NCBI RefSeq assembly: GCF_964355755.1
Contig: NC_092674.1
Coordinates: 6,637,001-6,701,000 of the forward strand
Reading direction: 5' to 3'
From: Antedon mediterranea
Taxonomy: Eukaryota; Echinodermata; Crinoidea; Comatulida; Antedonidae
DNA length: 64,000 bases
Part shown: one piece after another, positions 45,333 through 56,429 of the stretch
Layout of the letters: each line of letters begins with the position of its first letter
Numbering within the stretch: the first letter of the stretch is position 1
The notes under the pieces: model-generated
Database searches by the model: none
What the model was told of the DNA's origin: nothing
What the model saw: the letters and a program-made list of their open reading frames with translations, nothing else
Made by a program: the position numbers and the translations under genes

Positions 45333-45636
45333 AATAATATCCTAGATTTATAAAACGCCTAATGTTGTGAAACCTCTTAGCACTGTATATATTATTACCC
45401 CAGTCATTTTTGGATCAAACACGTATGGAAACATACTCATATAACGCAACTAGTCGTCAGCACAAAGTTGTGTCTTGACCTTATCAGATACCAATTTGTA
45501 CACCTGGGTGGAGAAATGCAAACGTAAGTAAAGTATCTTGCCTAAGGATACAAGCAATGCGACTGGAGTTGGATTTGAACCCATGATCTCATGATCAGTA
45601 GTTCAGCATCCAACACACTGATTCACACGCTCTTGC
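45333..45636 (-). mobile_element. SINE family 2, complete minus copy
   Basis: On the minus strand: a head with GTGTGAATCAGTGTGTTGGA, a B-box-like GGGTTCAAATCC, TTGCTTGTATCCTTAGGCAA, GATACTTTACTTACGTTTGC and CACCCAGGTGTACAAATTGG. The tail is CTAAGAGGTTTCACAACATT. Confidence 0.88.
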
Positions 45637-46590
45637 ATTGCAAAATTTAGCACAATAAGTTTTTTCTTTCTTTTAACACAAAATCATTTTTCTAATATTG
45701 TAACAAACTAACATACAAACAAATAAAACAAGTGATATCAATATATTTTATTATAAACTAATTTCTTTTTGTTACATGTTAATATTGATCCTATATAATC
45801 TTCATACTCAATAACAAATCTTCTAATAAAGAAGATATAAAAACATTACAAAAGCGACAGGAAATGAACGCATATACGCCAGACCGCATTATTTCATATT
45901 ATGAACTCAGAAACACCCGAGTTAAAAAATCTCTGAAAAGAACAAAACAATGAGCAAAAATGCACATCCTTTAAAAATACATACGTAACCAGATCAATCA
46001 AGAGTGACGCGTTTGTTCAAGTTATTCAGTCGATCAATTAAAAACAGATTAAAGAATCACAATGATCAAACTTAAAACGTTGTCTGACCTCCGACAACTG
46101 CAGTTGAACTTTAAAAAGAATGTTGATTGGTAGTTGATACAGTACTCTGTTGAAGTGTTTTGAGGTTGTTAAAATATTTTTAGGACAAAAAGATCCTTTT
46201 AAGGCACAATTATTTTAAATTATTTATTGGTTTACTGCCATATAGAGGAATCCTTGTGGTAAACATACTAATAGCAAAATACCAACAAAAGTATTAAAAT
46301 ATTCTGGAAGTATTAAAAGTTAAAATTGTGACAGACGAAATTCACACCAAGTGTACATATCATCGTAATCCTCTTTATTATCAGTATACTCTTCAAATAT
46401 ACGGAAGTGGATACTTAACATAATCACAAGATTAGTATACAATTTAAATTAAATTTTTTCCAACAATATAACATTTTAGTTTTCAGAACACATTGAGGTG
46501 TTGGTGAACAATCAATGGAAAAGGTACAAAGAGAGAAAGTGTTTATTTAAATAAAATCGCCTCAAAATTCACATGAAAAGTCAATGGACT
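45637..46590. other. Unassigned AT-rich sequence
   Basis: No gene or repeat recognised. Confidence 0.4.
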
Positions 46591-46592
46591 CA

Positions 46593-46728
46593 AGAACGTG
46601 GTCGCAACGCAAGCGAATTGACCAAATCACAAGCGACAGTTGGCATAATCCATGGCTTGTGATTGGTCAGTTCACTGGTGTTGCGGCTTACGTCTTTACG
46701 TTGTGTCCTAGTGGGAACCAAGCTTTAG
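46593..46728 (+). mobile_element. B-family MITE
   Basis: AAGAACGTGGTCGCAACGCA, GAATTGACCAAATCACAAGC, CTTGTGATTGGTCAGTTCAC and right end TCCTAGTGGGAACCAAGCTT. The left end has lost the CCCACTAGC part. Confidence 0.85.
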
Positions 46729-46764
46729 TTATATTATAAGATGTGTCAAGCAAGTTGGTCATTG

Positions 46765-46830
46765 AGTTTTCTTTACCCATGAGTATAAATGGGTCAACGA
46801 TGAGATTAAACCTGAAATTGCATCATATAG
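46765..46830 (+). repeat. Headless SINE-domain-like fragment 1
   Basis: TTTACCCATGAGTATAAATG then GGTCAACGATGAG resembles the GTATAAATGGGTAC block of SINE family 2, but no tRNA-like head is attached. Confidence 0.4.
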
Positions 46831-46914
46831 GCTACTGATGGAATTGACATGTAACTATCCTCTTCCTGTTAGAGAAACTAGGAAAAATGCTCTACTCTCA
46901 CAGTGCAAAGGTAC

Positions 46915-46990
46915 AGAATGACTATTCTTCTTTTAACCAGGAGTATAAATAGGTACAAGCATCTTAGAGTAACCTTTAATAGCTTCTCAT
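46915..46990 (+). repeat. Headless SINE-domain-like fragment 2
   Basis: TTTTAACCAGGAGTATAAAT followed by AGGTACAAGCATCTTAGAGT. It shares CCAGGAGTATAAAT-GGTACAAGC with fragment 3. Confidence 0.4.
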
Positions 46991-47139
46991 ACAGATGTAG
47001 GCCTACCTCATAAGGCACAAATACATATCAAATGTAGAATTTCTTTTCTTCTTCACTTTACTTTTATATATTACATAGCCTATGTAAATACGCGAACGTG
47101 ATTGGTTGAAACTGCATCACATGACTACCGCTGCGAGGA

Positions 47140-47268
47140 TCGTAAATCGTATATATCCTCGAGAACGATGATATTGACTGTGTAATTTTCGCGTAATTAT
47201 CGTGTCCCCTGTCATTAAACATATAGATTCTCGAGTACGATGATATTGACTGTGTAATTTTCGTGTTC
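47140..47268 (+). repeat. ~77-bp direct repeat, 2 copies
   Basis: CTCGAG(A/T)ACGATGATATTG followed by ACTGTGTAATTTTCG occurs at ~47158 and ~47232. The spacing between copies is about 75 bp. Confidence 0.8.
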
Positions 47269-47292
47269 CAACAATAAATAAACAAAAGTCAT

Positions 47293-47375
47293 CTACTCGA
47301 TCTTGAACTCGGGTGGAATTGTCACTCCTTCGCAAGACAACGCTTCAACCGCTGCGCCACCTAGCTTGCTTGAAG
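47293..47375 (-). mobile_element. tRNA-like SINE head, family 4
   Basis: On the minus strand: CTAGGTGGCGCAGCGGTTGA (A-box and D-loop like), GCGTTGTCTTGCGAAGGAG and CGAGTTCAAGATCGAG (B-box like). The sequence downstream on that strand is the direct repeat at 47140-47268, which may be its body. No other copy is in the window. Confidence 0.5.
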
Positions 47376-47497
47376 AAATTAATCATCTAAACTATTTAAA
47401 CTATGCATACATAGCGCCCTCATTTGTTATTAGTCCACCCTAAATGTGATGAAACACCGTTTGTGATTGGTCAATACTCACGGTAGTAACCTAGTAA

Positions 47498-47699
47498 CTA
47501 GTACGCGCTGAACATCCGGTGATTCGGCTCCTCGAAGAGAAGACAAATTGTTTATTCGGCCTACCTGATTATAATATTATTATCGATAGGCTTATTGATG
47601 GAAATTCTTCTGTTAATTTAAACGACCTAGGCCTAAGTGAATATTTTATTGCCAAGGAATCATTAATTAGTAATTATCTGTATATTATTCTTTGCAAGG
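47498..47699 (+). CDS. Candidate coding exon with splice donor (unknown product)
   Basis: An open frame with no internal stop runs from just after an in-frame TAA at 47495 to a strong donor, GCAAG|GTAAGG, at 47700. It has no in-frame ATG, so it would need an upstream exon; a weak acceptor-like AG occurs at ~47494 or ~47501. The ~67 residues are of normal, non-repetitive composition, with an acidic stretch near NDLGLSEYFIAKESL. The 60 bp upstream include GATTGGTCAAT and CATCCGG, so the region could instead be a promoter with a 5' non-coding exon. I do not recognise a family. It lies between a SINE head and a palindromic element. Confidence 0.25.
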
Positions 47700-47819
47700 T
47701 AAGGTGTCTAGGCAGGCTTGTTTAAATACAATACAAATACTATAGGCCTAGGCTATACTATAGGAGGCCTTAGCCTAGCTTCACCCAACCCAGCAGCAGA
47801 CTTGTTCTTGGCTATATAA

Positions 47820-48011
47820 TATAACAGATATTGCCTTTTATATCAGTTAAATATAAGATTTGACATCCCCTCGGGATTGATATTAAGTTCTCGAGGAATA
47901 TATATTTCCCTCAGCTGGCGCTTCGGGAAATATATATTCCCTCGAACATAATATCATTCCCTCGGGGATGTCAAATCTTATATTTAACCTCTAAACAGTC
48001 AATATCTGTAT
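47820..48011. mobile_element. Foldback (palindromic) MITE, ~190 bp
   Basis: The left arm ACAGATATTG, GTTAAATATAAGATTTGACA, TCCCCTCGGG and GAGGAATATATATTTCCCTC is mirrored by GGGAAATATATATTCCCTCG, CCCTCGGGGATGTCAAATCT, TATATTTAAC and CAATATCTGT. The symmetry centre is near 47915 (CAGCTGGCGC). Arms of roughly 85-90 bp pair with only small mismatches and indels. Confidence 0.85.
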
Positions 48012-48085
48012 AATAGTTGCTTTGTACCTAGGAGTATAAATGGGTACAAGCAGATACCAATAGTAGCCTCGATATACAGTTCCAT
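48012..48085 (+). repeat. Headless SINE-domain-like fragment 3
   Basis: CTTTGTACCTAGGAGTATAA followed by ATGGGTACAAGCAGATACC. This is the closest of the three headless fragments to the family 2 central block. Confidence 0.45.
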
Positions 48086-48537
48086 AGATGAAGGTGACCC
48101 ATGATATTCCAGAAACTTGAGATATGTTTGCCTGCTATGACCGACACGGTTCCGATATTTATATTTCTACTTTACACTACACAATTCTAGAATTGTCCTG
48201 ACATAAATTTGTAAGATTAGACCATAACATTTCGCATGTTACAAATAACATGAGTTGATGATAAACATCATATGATCCTTAAGAAACAGGTCTCTCGAAT
48301 GTAATACAGTAGGCTCGTTAAGAAAAATAGAAATCTATCACTCTATAAAAATATTTTAATAATAAATAACACTCATACTTTAAATGAACTTTCCAATGAA
48401 AGTTTTCAATTTCCATAAAAAAAAAAAAACAACCAAACAGAAAAAAACAAATTAAAGATGAATGATCAAGTAATATGAATAACAACAATTTAAAACAAAT
48501 ATGTTTTGATTAAAAATGAAATACATTAGATGTATTA
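48086..48537. other. Unassigned AT-rich sequence
   Basis: No gene or repeat recognised. Confidence 0.4.
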
Positions 48538-49158
48538 AAGGAGACACCTTTGGGACACTGAACAGGGGTTGGCCATTTGTTAAAACATATATAGCCCTTG
48601 CTTGTTTCAGGAAAGTATCCCCTTAATGGTGTCCCCTTCATTATGGTGTCCTCTTAATGGTGTCACCTTTATTATGGTGTCCTCTTAATGGTGTCACCTT
48701 TATTATGATGTCACCTTAATGGTGTCTCCTTTATTAGTGTGTCTGCTTAATAAGAATATCCCCTTAATCAAAATGTCCCCTTGATCAGGGTGTCCGCTTG
48801 ATCAGAGTGTCCCTTTGATCAGCGTGTCCCTTTGATCAGCGTGTCCCTTTGATCAGCGTGTCCCGTTGATCACCGTGTCCCTTTGATCAGCGTGTCCCCT
48901 TGATCAGCGTGTCCCCTTGATCAGGATGTCCCCTTGATCAGGATGTCCCCTTGATCAGGGTGTCCCCTTGATCAGGGTGTCCCCTTGATCAGGGTGTCCC
49001 CTTGATCAGGGTGTCCCCTTGATCAGGATGTCCCCTTGATCAGGATGTCCCCTTGATCAGGATGTCCCCTTGATCAGGATGTCCCCTTGATCAGGGTGTC
49101 CCCTTGATTAGAGTGTTCTCTGAGTAGAGGTGTCCCAAAGGAGGGATTCTACTGTATA
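48538..49158 (+). repeat. D-family element with a second 17-bp array
   Basis: Starts with D sequence (ACACCTTTGGGACACTGAAC, GGTTGGCCATTTGTTAAAAC, CCCTTGCTTGTTTCAGGAAA) and ends with the D right end TGTCCCAAAGGAGGGATTCT plus ACTGTATA. Between them are ~29 units: GGTGTCC-CTTAAT-type at the left, then long runs of TGTCCCCTTGATCAGGG (17 bp). The GATC/TGATCA variant is private to this array. Confidence 0.94.
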
Positions 49159-49835
49159 CAGAATATTTAAAAAAACAGTTTAGTAATATTCAGACAAATT
49201 TATCTAATTATACAGTATCTGTAAATGAAGTTTACAAAATCTATTTCATACTTTGCACAATAACACAATCAATAAAGTAATAAAACTGGGCTTTATTAAT
49301 AGCAATAAAATAGACAGGCCCCAGTGGAGGACATAGCGAGTTCAACAACCCTAAAAAGCAGGTGAGAAAAGACTATCACAGCACACCTTGATGATCCCAA
49401 ACAACCCTTCAAATATGATCGTCATAGATGACTACCTTTAACCATATTTCATTGGTGTATTGTTGCCAACGCAGTCTGACCTACAGGTATCTGATTGTTA
49501 GAGCCTTGTCTTTTGTCCGGGGTCTTCCAACATCTACCAATGAAGGACAAGTTAACGCTGTTTCTCTGTGATCCATGTATAGATTTCGAAATCCTGCTCA
49601 GCTTTAAAATCTTTCTTTTTCGACAAAGAATTTTTAGTATCATAAGTTAAAAAAAAATTGATCATGACTGGTAGGTGATCAAATTATCAGTAAAATATTA
49701 CTAAGATTTAGCCGATTTATAATGCCACAAAATGGATGAAAAACAGTTTTAATTGGCACATAATAAATGTACAATAGGTACCTTTGCTCAGAAACAAAGC
49801 AAATGAGTTGTCATGTACTGGTATGCTTCTTGTAA
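49159..49835. other. Unassigned AT-rich sequence
   Basis: No gene or repeat recognised. Confidence 0.4.
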
Positions 49836-49837
49836 CA

Positions 49838-50195
49838 CCATGGTAAGCAACTCTATGGTAAGCAACTCCATGGTAAGCAACTCCATGGTATGCATGGTAA
49901 GCAACTCCATGGTAAGCAACTCCATGATAAGCAACTCCATGGTAAGCAACTCCATGGTATGCATGGTAAGCAACTCCATCGTAAGCAACTCCATGGTAAG
50001 CAACTCCAAGGTAAGCAACTCCATGGTAAGCAACACCATGGTAAGCAACACCATGGTAAGCAAAACCATGGTATATATGGTATGCAAAACCATGGTAAGC
50101 AACAGTCATGGTAAAGAAATCCATGGTAAATTCACTAAAACTGTGGAATGTAACACCATGGTAAGCAACACCATGGTAAATTTACTAACACTATG
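49838..50195 (+). repeat. 15-bp minisatellite
   Basis: Units CATGGTAAGCAACTC, more than 20 copies, degrading after ~50080. As 15 is a multiple of three, frames of 74-173 codons on plus and 104-135 on minus run through it. These are artefacts. Confidence 0.95.
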
Positions 50196-51998
50196 GTACA
50201 GAACACTAAGTTTTAGCAATACAGACAAACAATTTAAATACACAAAATACACAATAATAAACCAAATAAGATCTAAATCTTCCCCGTCACTAAATATAAA
50301 ACTAAACATATCAAAATATGTTTGTGGATATTAAAGTATTTACTTGAGTGTGAGAATATACTGTAATTTAGATACCAACAAAAAAAAAGCCAACTGGATC
50401 TATTGTTATCTAGTGTAGTAGTACCGAGTTTACCTTGGCCTTTAAAAATAGTCAATTATCAACAGATATATCTATTGAATTCCTGAGTGTTTTGTTTTCA
50501 CATTATCAAAGTACACATTTTCTCCCGACTGTTGGTTTTCTAATAACTTGGTTTAAATCCGCAACACTTTTGTTCATCACACCTGTGTACCATACTTTCT
50601 TTCAAGTGTACTTGAATCCCATATGTAATCATTCAAAGTATGTAAATTTACTAATCTAAAATTGGTTTATATTTTAATTAAACACACTCTTAGGCCTACA
50701 CATATTCTAGAGTCACACAAACTACATAATTCTTTTACATTCTTTTTTTTTTCTCTAATAGTAATCGTATAAAAACTATAAGTATATAAACATATTTTTT
50801 ATATCTTATTTAAAAAACCACTTTGGCTTCATAATTTCTTCATTAAATTATGTAAATTTATTAAGTAAACATTCTCCCTATACTATGATCTATGTTATTT
50901 TGTCAGCACCTGCACACCATACTTGCCAAGTGTTTTTGCATCCCATATTTTCTACTTCCTGTTTGTACTGGACACATCCAGAATGTCATTTCTAGTATTC
51001 ACAAAGCCTAATGTGGACCTTGATTTAATAAAAACGGGAATTTAAATGTTTTCGGGAATCAGCGTGTTCTTAGGAATGGCAAGAAATAAATCATAGCATG
51101 GCCTTCCACCTACCTCATACAATAATTAACATTATTAGCTTGTAAACCCTTCTGGTATTTATCAAACACAAAAGGTTACATTTCCAAAACGGTGCAATCT
51201 GCATTATTTTAACACACACTCGGTTAAAACAAGGAGAAAAAAAAAGGAAAAATCAATTGGGCATATATCCTGAATTAAAGATTAAATACTAACAAAAATA
51301 AAACATTAAGTTATTCAATATTTGCTTTTATCGTTATTCTTTTTGGAAACAACATTTTTCAAAATGTCTTATCTATACAGGCCCCACTGGAAAAAGTTGG
51401 AAAAGGGAAACAAACTATTTATTTTACTTAATTTTTACAACAAAACATATAGATGCATAAACTCTCACTTTTAAACTAAAACCTCTATTAAATCTTTTTT
51501 TTTTTTTTTTTTTTTTGAATTCTTACCACATTCATAAAAATAGATCATTTCAATAGTAGGCCTAACATATTTTTTTTATAGACTTGCACGCTATTCTGGC
51601 TGGCTTTTAACCGATCAAAAATTAATCAAACATAACTACATCAAAAATATAAATCTTTCTGTGTAAATCACTAAAAATGCACATTTTAAAATAAAAATGT
51701 TAGTGTTAACCTCTTTATTTTTTATGGTGAGGTTTTGATAGCACATTTGCCTTTATAAAGACCTGGTTCCTTGTTCGAATTTTGAAACAAAAAGGAAAAA
51801 AAAATTAATTTTGTTTTAAACCTAATTTCTATAGCACCTTTTTCGTGTTCAACCTGATCCAAATTATTTTTATAGATAATTTTGTGTTTTTCAAAAATTA
51901 AATGTCAAATAGAACTTTGTATGTTATGAAATATTTAACTTAATTGATACACAATATTATAATGATATTTTCATAAATTTATAGGTTTTTCTCTTCTG
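50196..51998. other. Unassigned AT-rich sequence
   Basis: Contains T-runs at ~50740-50750 and ~51497-51516. Near 51765 TTCCTTGTTCGAATTTTG is a poor B-box look-alike. No gene or RNA supported. Confidence 0.35.
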
Positions 51999-51999
51999 T

Positions 52000-52055
52000 T
52001 CAGGGTTTGTCAACAACAACAAATTTTTTCAGGGGACAATATATCTTTAATTAAA
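52000..52055 (+). mobile_element. C-family right-end fragment
   Basis: TCAACAACAACAAATTTTTT followed by CAGGGGACAATATATCTTTA matches the right terminus of C. Confidence 0.6.
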
Positions 52056-52556
52056 AAGAAATTTGGGCATGAGGTATGTGTGGATATATGTATTTTATTG
52101 AAAATATTAATTTATTTATATCAAATACATCAGAGCTATATCATATCATAATAGTAATAATTTGTTTCACTCGATAGCATATTCTCAATAACCTATTTAA
52201 TCGGAAATATATAAGAGTGCATAAATTCAAGGCAAATCCACTTAAATAATTTATATTATTACAATAAATGTATGAGTATAGTGCTTTCTTTTTGTCCTTG
52301 ACTTGTAGCATACACCTTTATTACACATTTGGTAGAAAATTGTTAGTTTTACATCCGGAATTTTAAATTAGGTATTCCTCTCTCTAACCTACTATCCCTT
52401 ACCGTTGGTACATGGATTCAAAAGTATATCTGTAAACATCCCAGACTCTAGGTGGCTCACTTCAATAAAAGAATACATAATACACATCATAGTCAATAGA
52501 AATTGACTATGTACACAAAAATTTTAAGCGAAAAAATACTTCAATAAAGATTTAGC
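52056..52556. other. Unassigned AT-rich sequence
   Basis: No gene or repeat recognised. Confidence 0.4.
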
Positions 52557-52558
52557 AT

Positions 52559-52681
52559 AAAGCTCTGTCTACACTATCAAACTTTATGTGAAAAAAATGT
52601 GATGTGCCCATGGACACTACCATTTTATTTGGCCACATCACACTTTTGTCAAACTAGTTTGATAGTGTAGATAGAGCTTTA
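52559..52681 (+). mobile_element. A-family MITE, short complete form
   Basis: AAGCTCTGTCTACACTATCA to TTTGATAGTGTAGATAGAGC with the centre reduced to GTGATGTGCCCATGGACACT. It is a compact internally deleted version with both ends intact. Confidence 0.88.
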
Positions 52682-54420
52682 GAAATAAAGACACATTTTA
52701 AATAAATAACCCTTTTATGTTCAAAAGACATTCTATTCTCATCCAGTTGAGATATTTAAAAATTATTTTCACCATTTATGTATTATTTACAGACTTATAC
52801 CTACACTAGTAATTATTACTCCATGATCTAACCTACATTAAATATGAACTGAAAAGAATGTCATGTTATATGGGCGTACCAGCCACCGAGTTAAAAAAAA
52901 AATCATGAATAAGGCTATATATCATAAAACCAGGGAATGTCATTTAGAGTTTAAAAAGGTATGCTAAGTAATTGCTTCGTGAGCCTATGTATATGCATGA
53001 CTTGATGACTGAAGCAGTTAAGGTTTTCCCTCCGTCATCCATTTCTCGTGCACATCTACTTAATCAAGAAACGCAATATTTACTCTAATCTTTTTATGGT
53101 AAGTTTACCATCAATCTTGGCGTGTACAGACTTTCATAGACTCAATTATTCAAGCGTTTTCTCAATCAATTTAGCCATCAATCCATTCATTCATTTGTGA
53201 TTTTAAATTTCAAAAGGTATGTCCTACTTTGTAATAAATAGACGCAATTCAAAGCATCAACAAGTATACGAGAGAAATTTAAATTTTGATCTTAAGAATA
53301 AATGTTCTAGTTGCAGGTAATAATAATTGCGGTATACAGTACATTTAAATTTCTGATATTGCGTACATCTAAATTCCTAATATTGCGGCATAAATAATTC
53401 TGTAGTCAAACACTTCATATTTTTTTAAAGTCTTCTGAACATATTACAGAAATTATAGATATTTAGAAATTCAGACGTATTTCTCAAATTCAAAATAATA
53501 CTGTTAAATCTACACAAAAACAAGAAAATTAATAGAAATACCAATTTCACTATGACAATTAAATAATTCATTACAGTACTGTAGTATTGCATCAACATGT
53601 GATCATGTTTGAGGGTCCCTAATGATTAACTTATGCTGGATGGATCAGCCTCATTAAATATTGTTTTAAAAAAAACAATAACAAATAGAAAGAAAAAAAT
53701 GATCATACTATAATGCCCTTTTTTTACAAAATGTGCACTAAAGGCTCACAATCAACGGAATGGTCATATTTCAAATCAGCCAATCAGTATCTGTAGAATT
53801 CTATGTGGTTTGTTACAATTTGGTTTCATGACACAAATATGACTATGCGGCCATGCGGGACGTTACTGTACTGCACTTGGATGCAAAATACAGGGATAAA
53901 CTGCTGTAACAATTACAAGCATAACATACATTTTTTCTAAGGATATCTCAGCAGTAGCTACATCCTTTAAAGTCTTTATTTCCTTGGATTGTTAATTAAT
54001 TGTATTAACATCAAATTTACTATTGATCTTAATTTACTGATTTAAATCAGAGACTTAAAAATGGCATTGAAATAAGATTTTCAAAAATCCACAAAATATA
54101 ACAGTGCTGAAAGCTGTGACCTCCAATCCCAGGGGGAGGATGCACACCTGGTGGAACAGTCCCGGATCATGAATCAAATGATCAGAATTGATTATCAAAA
54201 ATGACATTAAGAATGTGAAAACACTTTTCACTGTATCATTATATTATTATTAAAGGTTTCCTTGTAAGCAGCTTAAATTTCAAGTTAAGGGATTTTAATT
54301 TTAAAACAAAGTACTAATGATTGTAGCGCATCCGTGAGCGATTTAAAGCAATTTATAGTCCATGTATTCTGTAATTGGCGTAATTACTTGCTAGATGTGT
54401 CGGTTCCTGTAAAAAAAAAA
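52682..54420. other. Unassigned AT-rich sequence
   Basis: A short imperfect repeat of ATATTGCG-TACA(T)CTAAAT lies near 53330-53395. No gene or mobile element recognised. Confidence 0.4.
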
Positions 54421-54569
54421 AAGATTCGCCACAACGCAACATAACTGATGCAACATAAGAAAATGTCTTTCCAACTATAGTGTTTAACCCACCCCACCAC
54501 CACCCACCCTTCCTAAAAGATCTAATCTACATTTTTCAAGAGACTATAATATGGTCAGTTTGCAACACT

Positions 54570-54676
54570 TTTGTGTCATCATGTTTACGTCATCGGTTTT
54601 CTTTTGTAGCACTTTGCGTTCATACGTTGAGTTTGCGGTGTCCTTGTGTTGTGTCCTAGTGGGCACAAAGCTTTCC
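54570..54676 (+). mobile_element. B-family MITE, right-end fragment
   Basis: GTTTACGTCATCGG, TTTGCGTTCATACGTTGAGT and GTCCTAGTGGGCACAAAGCT match the B right half. A possible left remnant, GCCACAACGCAACATAACTG, lies at ~54427. Confidence 0.65.
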
Positions 54677-54692
54677 TCATGTCAATGTGGCC

Positions 54693-54770
54693 ATGAATTC
54701 AAGATTCAAGATTCAAGAAATTTTAATTGTCCATAAAAATGGAAATTCACTTTGCTTGGTAGATTAAAAC
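54693..54770 (+). repeat. LINE-type 3' tail fragment, plus copy
   Basis: GATTCAAGATTCAAGAAATT, TTAATTGTCCATAAAAATGG and AAATTCACTTTGCTTGGTAG, then an A-rich end, is the reverse complement of 44642-44735. It abuts the B fragment. Confidence 0.6.
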
Positions 54771-56428
54771 AACAATATTGCAACAATTTAAAAACGTGCA
54801 GTATTATAACAGATTAAAAATACAAGATAAAAAGTTAAAAGGTAGGTAGGTATCAAATCAATCAATTTTTTGGAAAATAAGTTTTTTATTTCTGGTTGTA
54901 ATTTAAATTGCAGAAATAATTTAATAGCATTTTCGGTAAAATACAAAAAAATGATCATAGAAGAAAATTAGGTTGATTGACGATCTCTTATACCCCTGAG
55001 GACCGTATATACCACTAGAATATCTCATCAATTGTATCACCTAACATTTAGGTTCATCTCCCCTTGGACCAATAAACAAACTTTAAGTGATATTGCTTTG
55101 CTTTTTGAACCAGTTTTTAATGCAATTAATATCGTTTCCTTGGCAACGTTCACAACAAAACACATAAAAAACTGTCTAAACAGGTAGTTTACATGTAAAT
55201 TCCATGTATGTGGTTGACCTTTGACATATACCACACCCGTGGTCTAACCCGAAGCATGTCAACAAGAAATACAAAATTATGTAATGTTTGAAATTATGCC
55301 AAGTCAGATTTTTCAGTTAAATTGATTGTTTTGATGAATATCTGACCAAAAAAACCCAACATTTTTAGGCACATGTTGTTGGCCGGTTCTTTCTTGAATC
55401 TACAGATAACATTTTTTTTTAATCTGCAAAGTTGCCGGGCACATCCCACAAGGACCGACATAAACCTGCAACCTCGCCAGGTTAATTCAGCCTTCCAAAG
55501 AATTGCTAAATCCAGACTGACACACCACTAAAACTTATTAAGAATGAATAATTCCCTCATGGACATCCTCGAAATGTCCACAATTTCTTGCACTCACTTC
55601 AAGTCAAACTTTGCACGCACGAAATTATACCACAACAAATACAGTAATTATACAATAAATTAAATTTTGAATGAATATTTACATGCTGACAGTCCAAAAT
55701 GATGATTTAAAAAATCAAAATTGGAATAATAAAAAAGAGGCTTGTCGACAAAGACATTGAACTGAACATGCTAACAGTGCCTCTTCTCTCCTTACAAAGA
55801 GAGATAAAATCTAGAGCTACCTGTAAATGGTAATTTCACTTTCTTTGTTCATTATTGTACATTTTGTAATGTTCAATAGAAACTTTAAAGCGTATTTTCG
55901 ATAATTGACATGCATTTGATTCTTTTTACATTACAAAATTGTATATTAATTGTGAATAAAGATTACTACCTATTAAGCTCACTAAAAGTAACCAATAAAA
56001 TTTCCTAACCGTAAATGCCTTTATTTGTTTGATAATTTTATTGCCATTACCTATACAATTGCAGGATACTAAGATATTAATAGGCTTTTTACAATACTTC
56101 CTTCTGTGGTTTTAAAATCAATAAAACTTTAAATAGAAAAAATTATATTATGGTTCAAACATTTACCATCTAGCGATTGGTTGAAAGAGCATCACATGAT
56201 TAAGGAAACATTATGCTATTTCAAAACGTTAGCACATTGGACACATAGTGAATACTGCACTAGTATACTGTAGATCGTATTTAGTATTTCTTGTAAAACT
56301 GTAGAGTGCGCTCATTACGTTTTTGTACTATACTGGAAGCAGTAGCACTAATTTAAACAAAATACATTGCCTGTTTCGGTTTCGGCTTAAAACTATGGGC
56401 CTCATGTCCCTCCAACCAAGGCAACAGG
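54771..56428. other. Unassigned AT-rich sequence
   Basis: 56171-56200 (GATTGGTTGAAAGAGCATCA) matches 47100-47130 (GATTGGTTGAAACTGCATCA), suggesting one more small repeat. No gene recognised. Confidence 0.35.
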
Positions 56429-56429
56429 A

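Noticed and set aside
47293-47375. Functional tRNA gene on minus
   Set aside because: The B box is off-consensus (GAGTTCAAGATC) and I cannot draw a complete cloverleaf. A SINE head is more likely.
49813-50334. 173-codon Ser/Asn/Met/Val repeat protein
   Set aside because: It is a translation of the 15-bp minisatellite.
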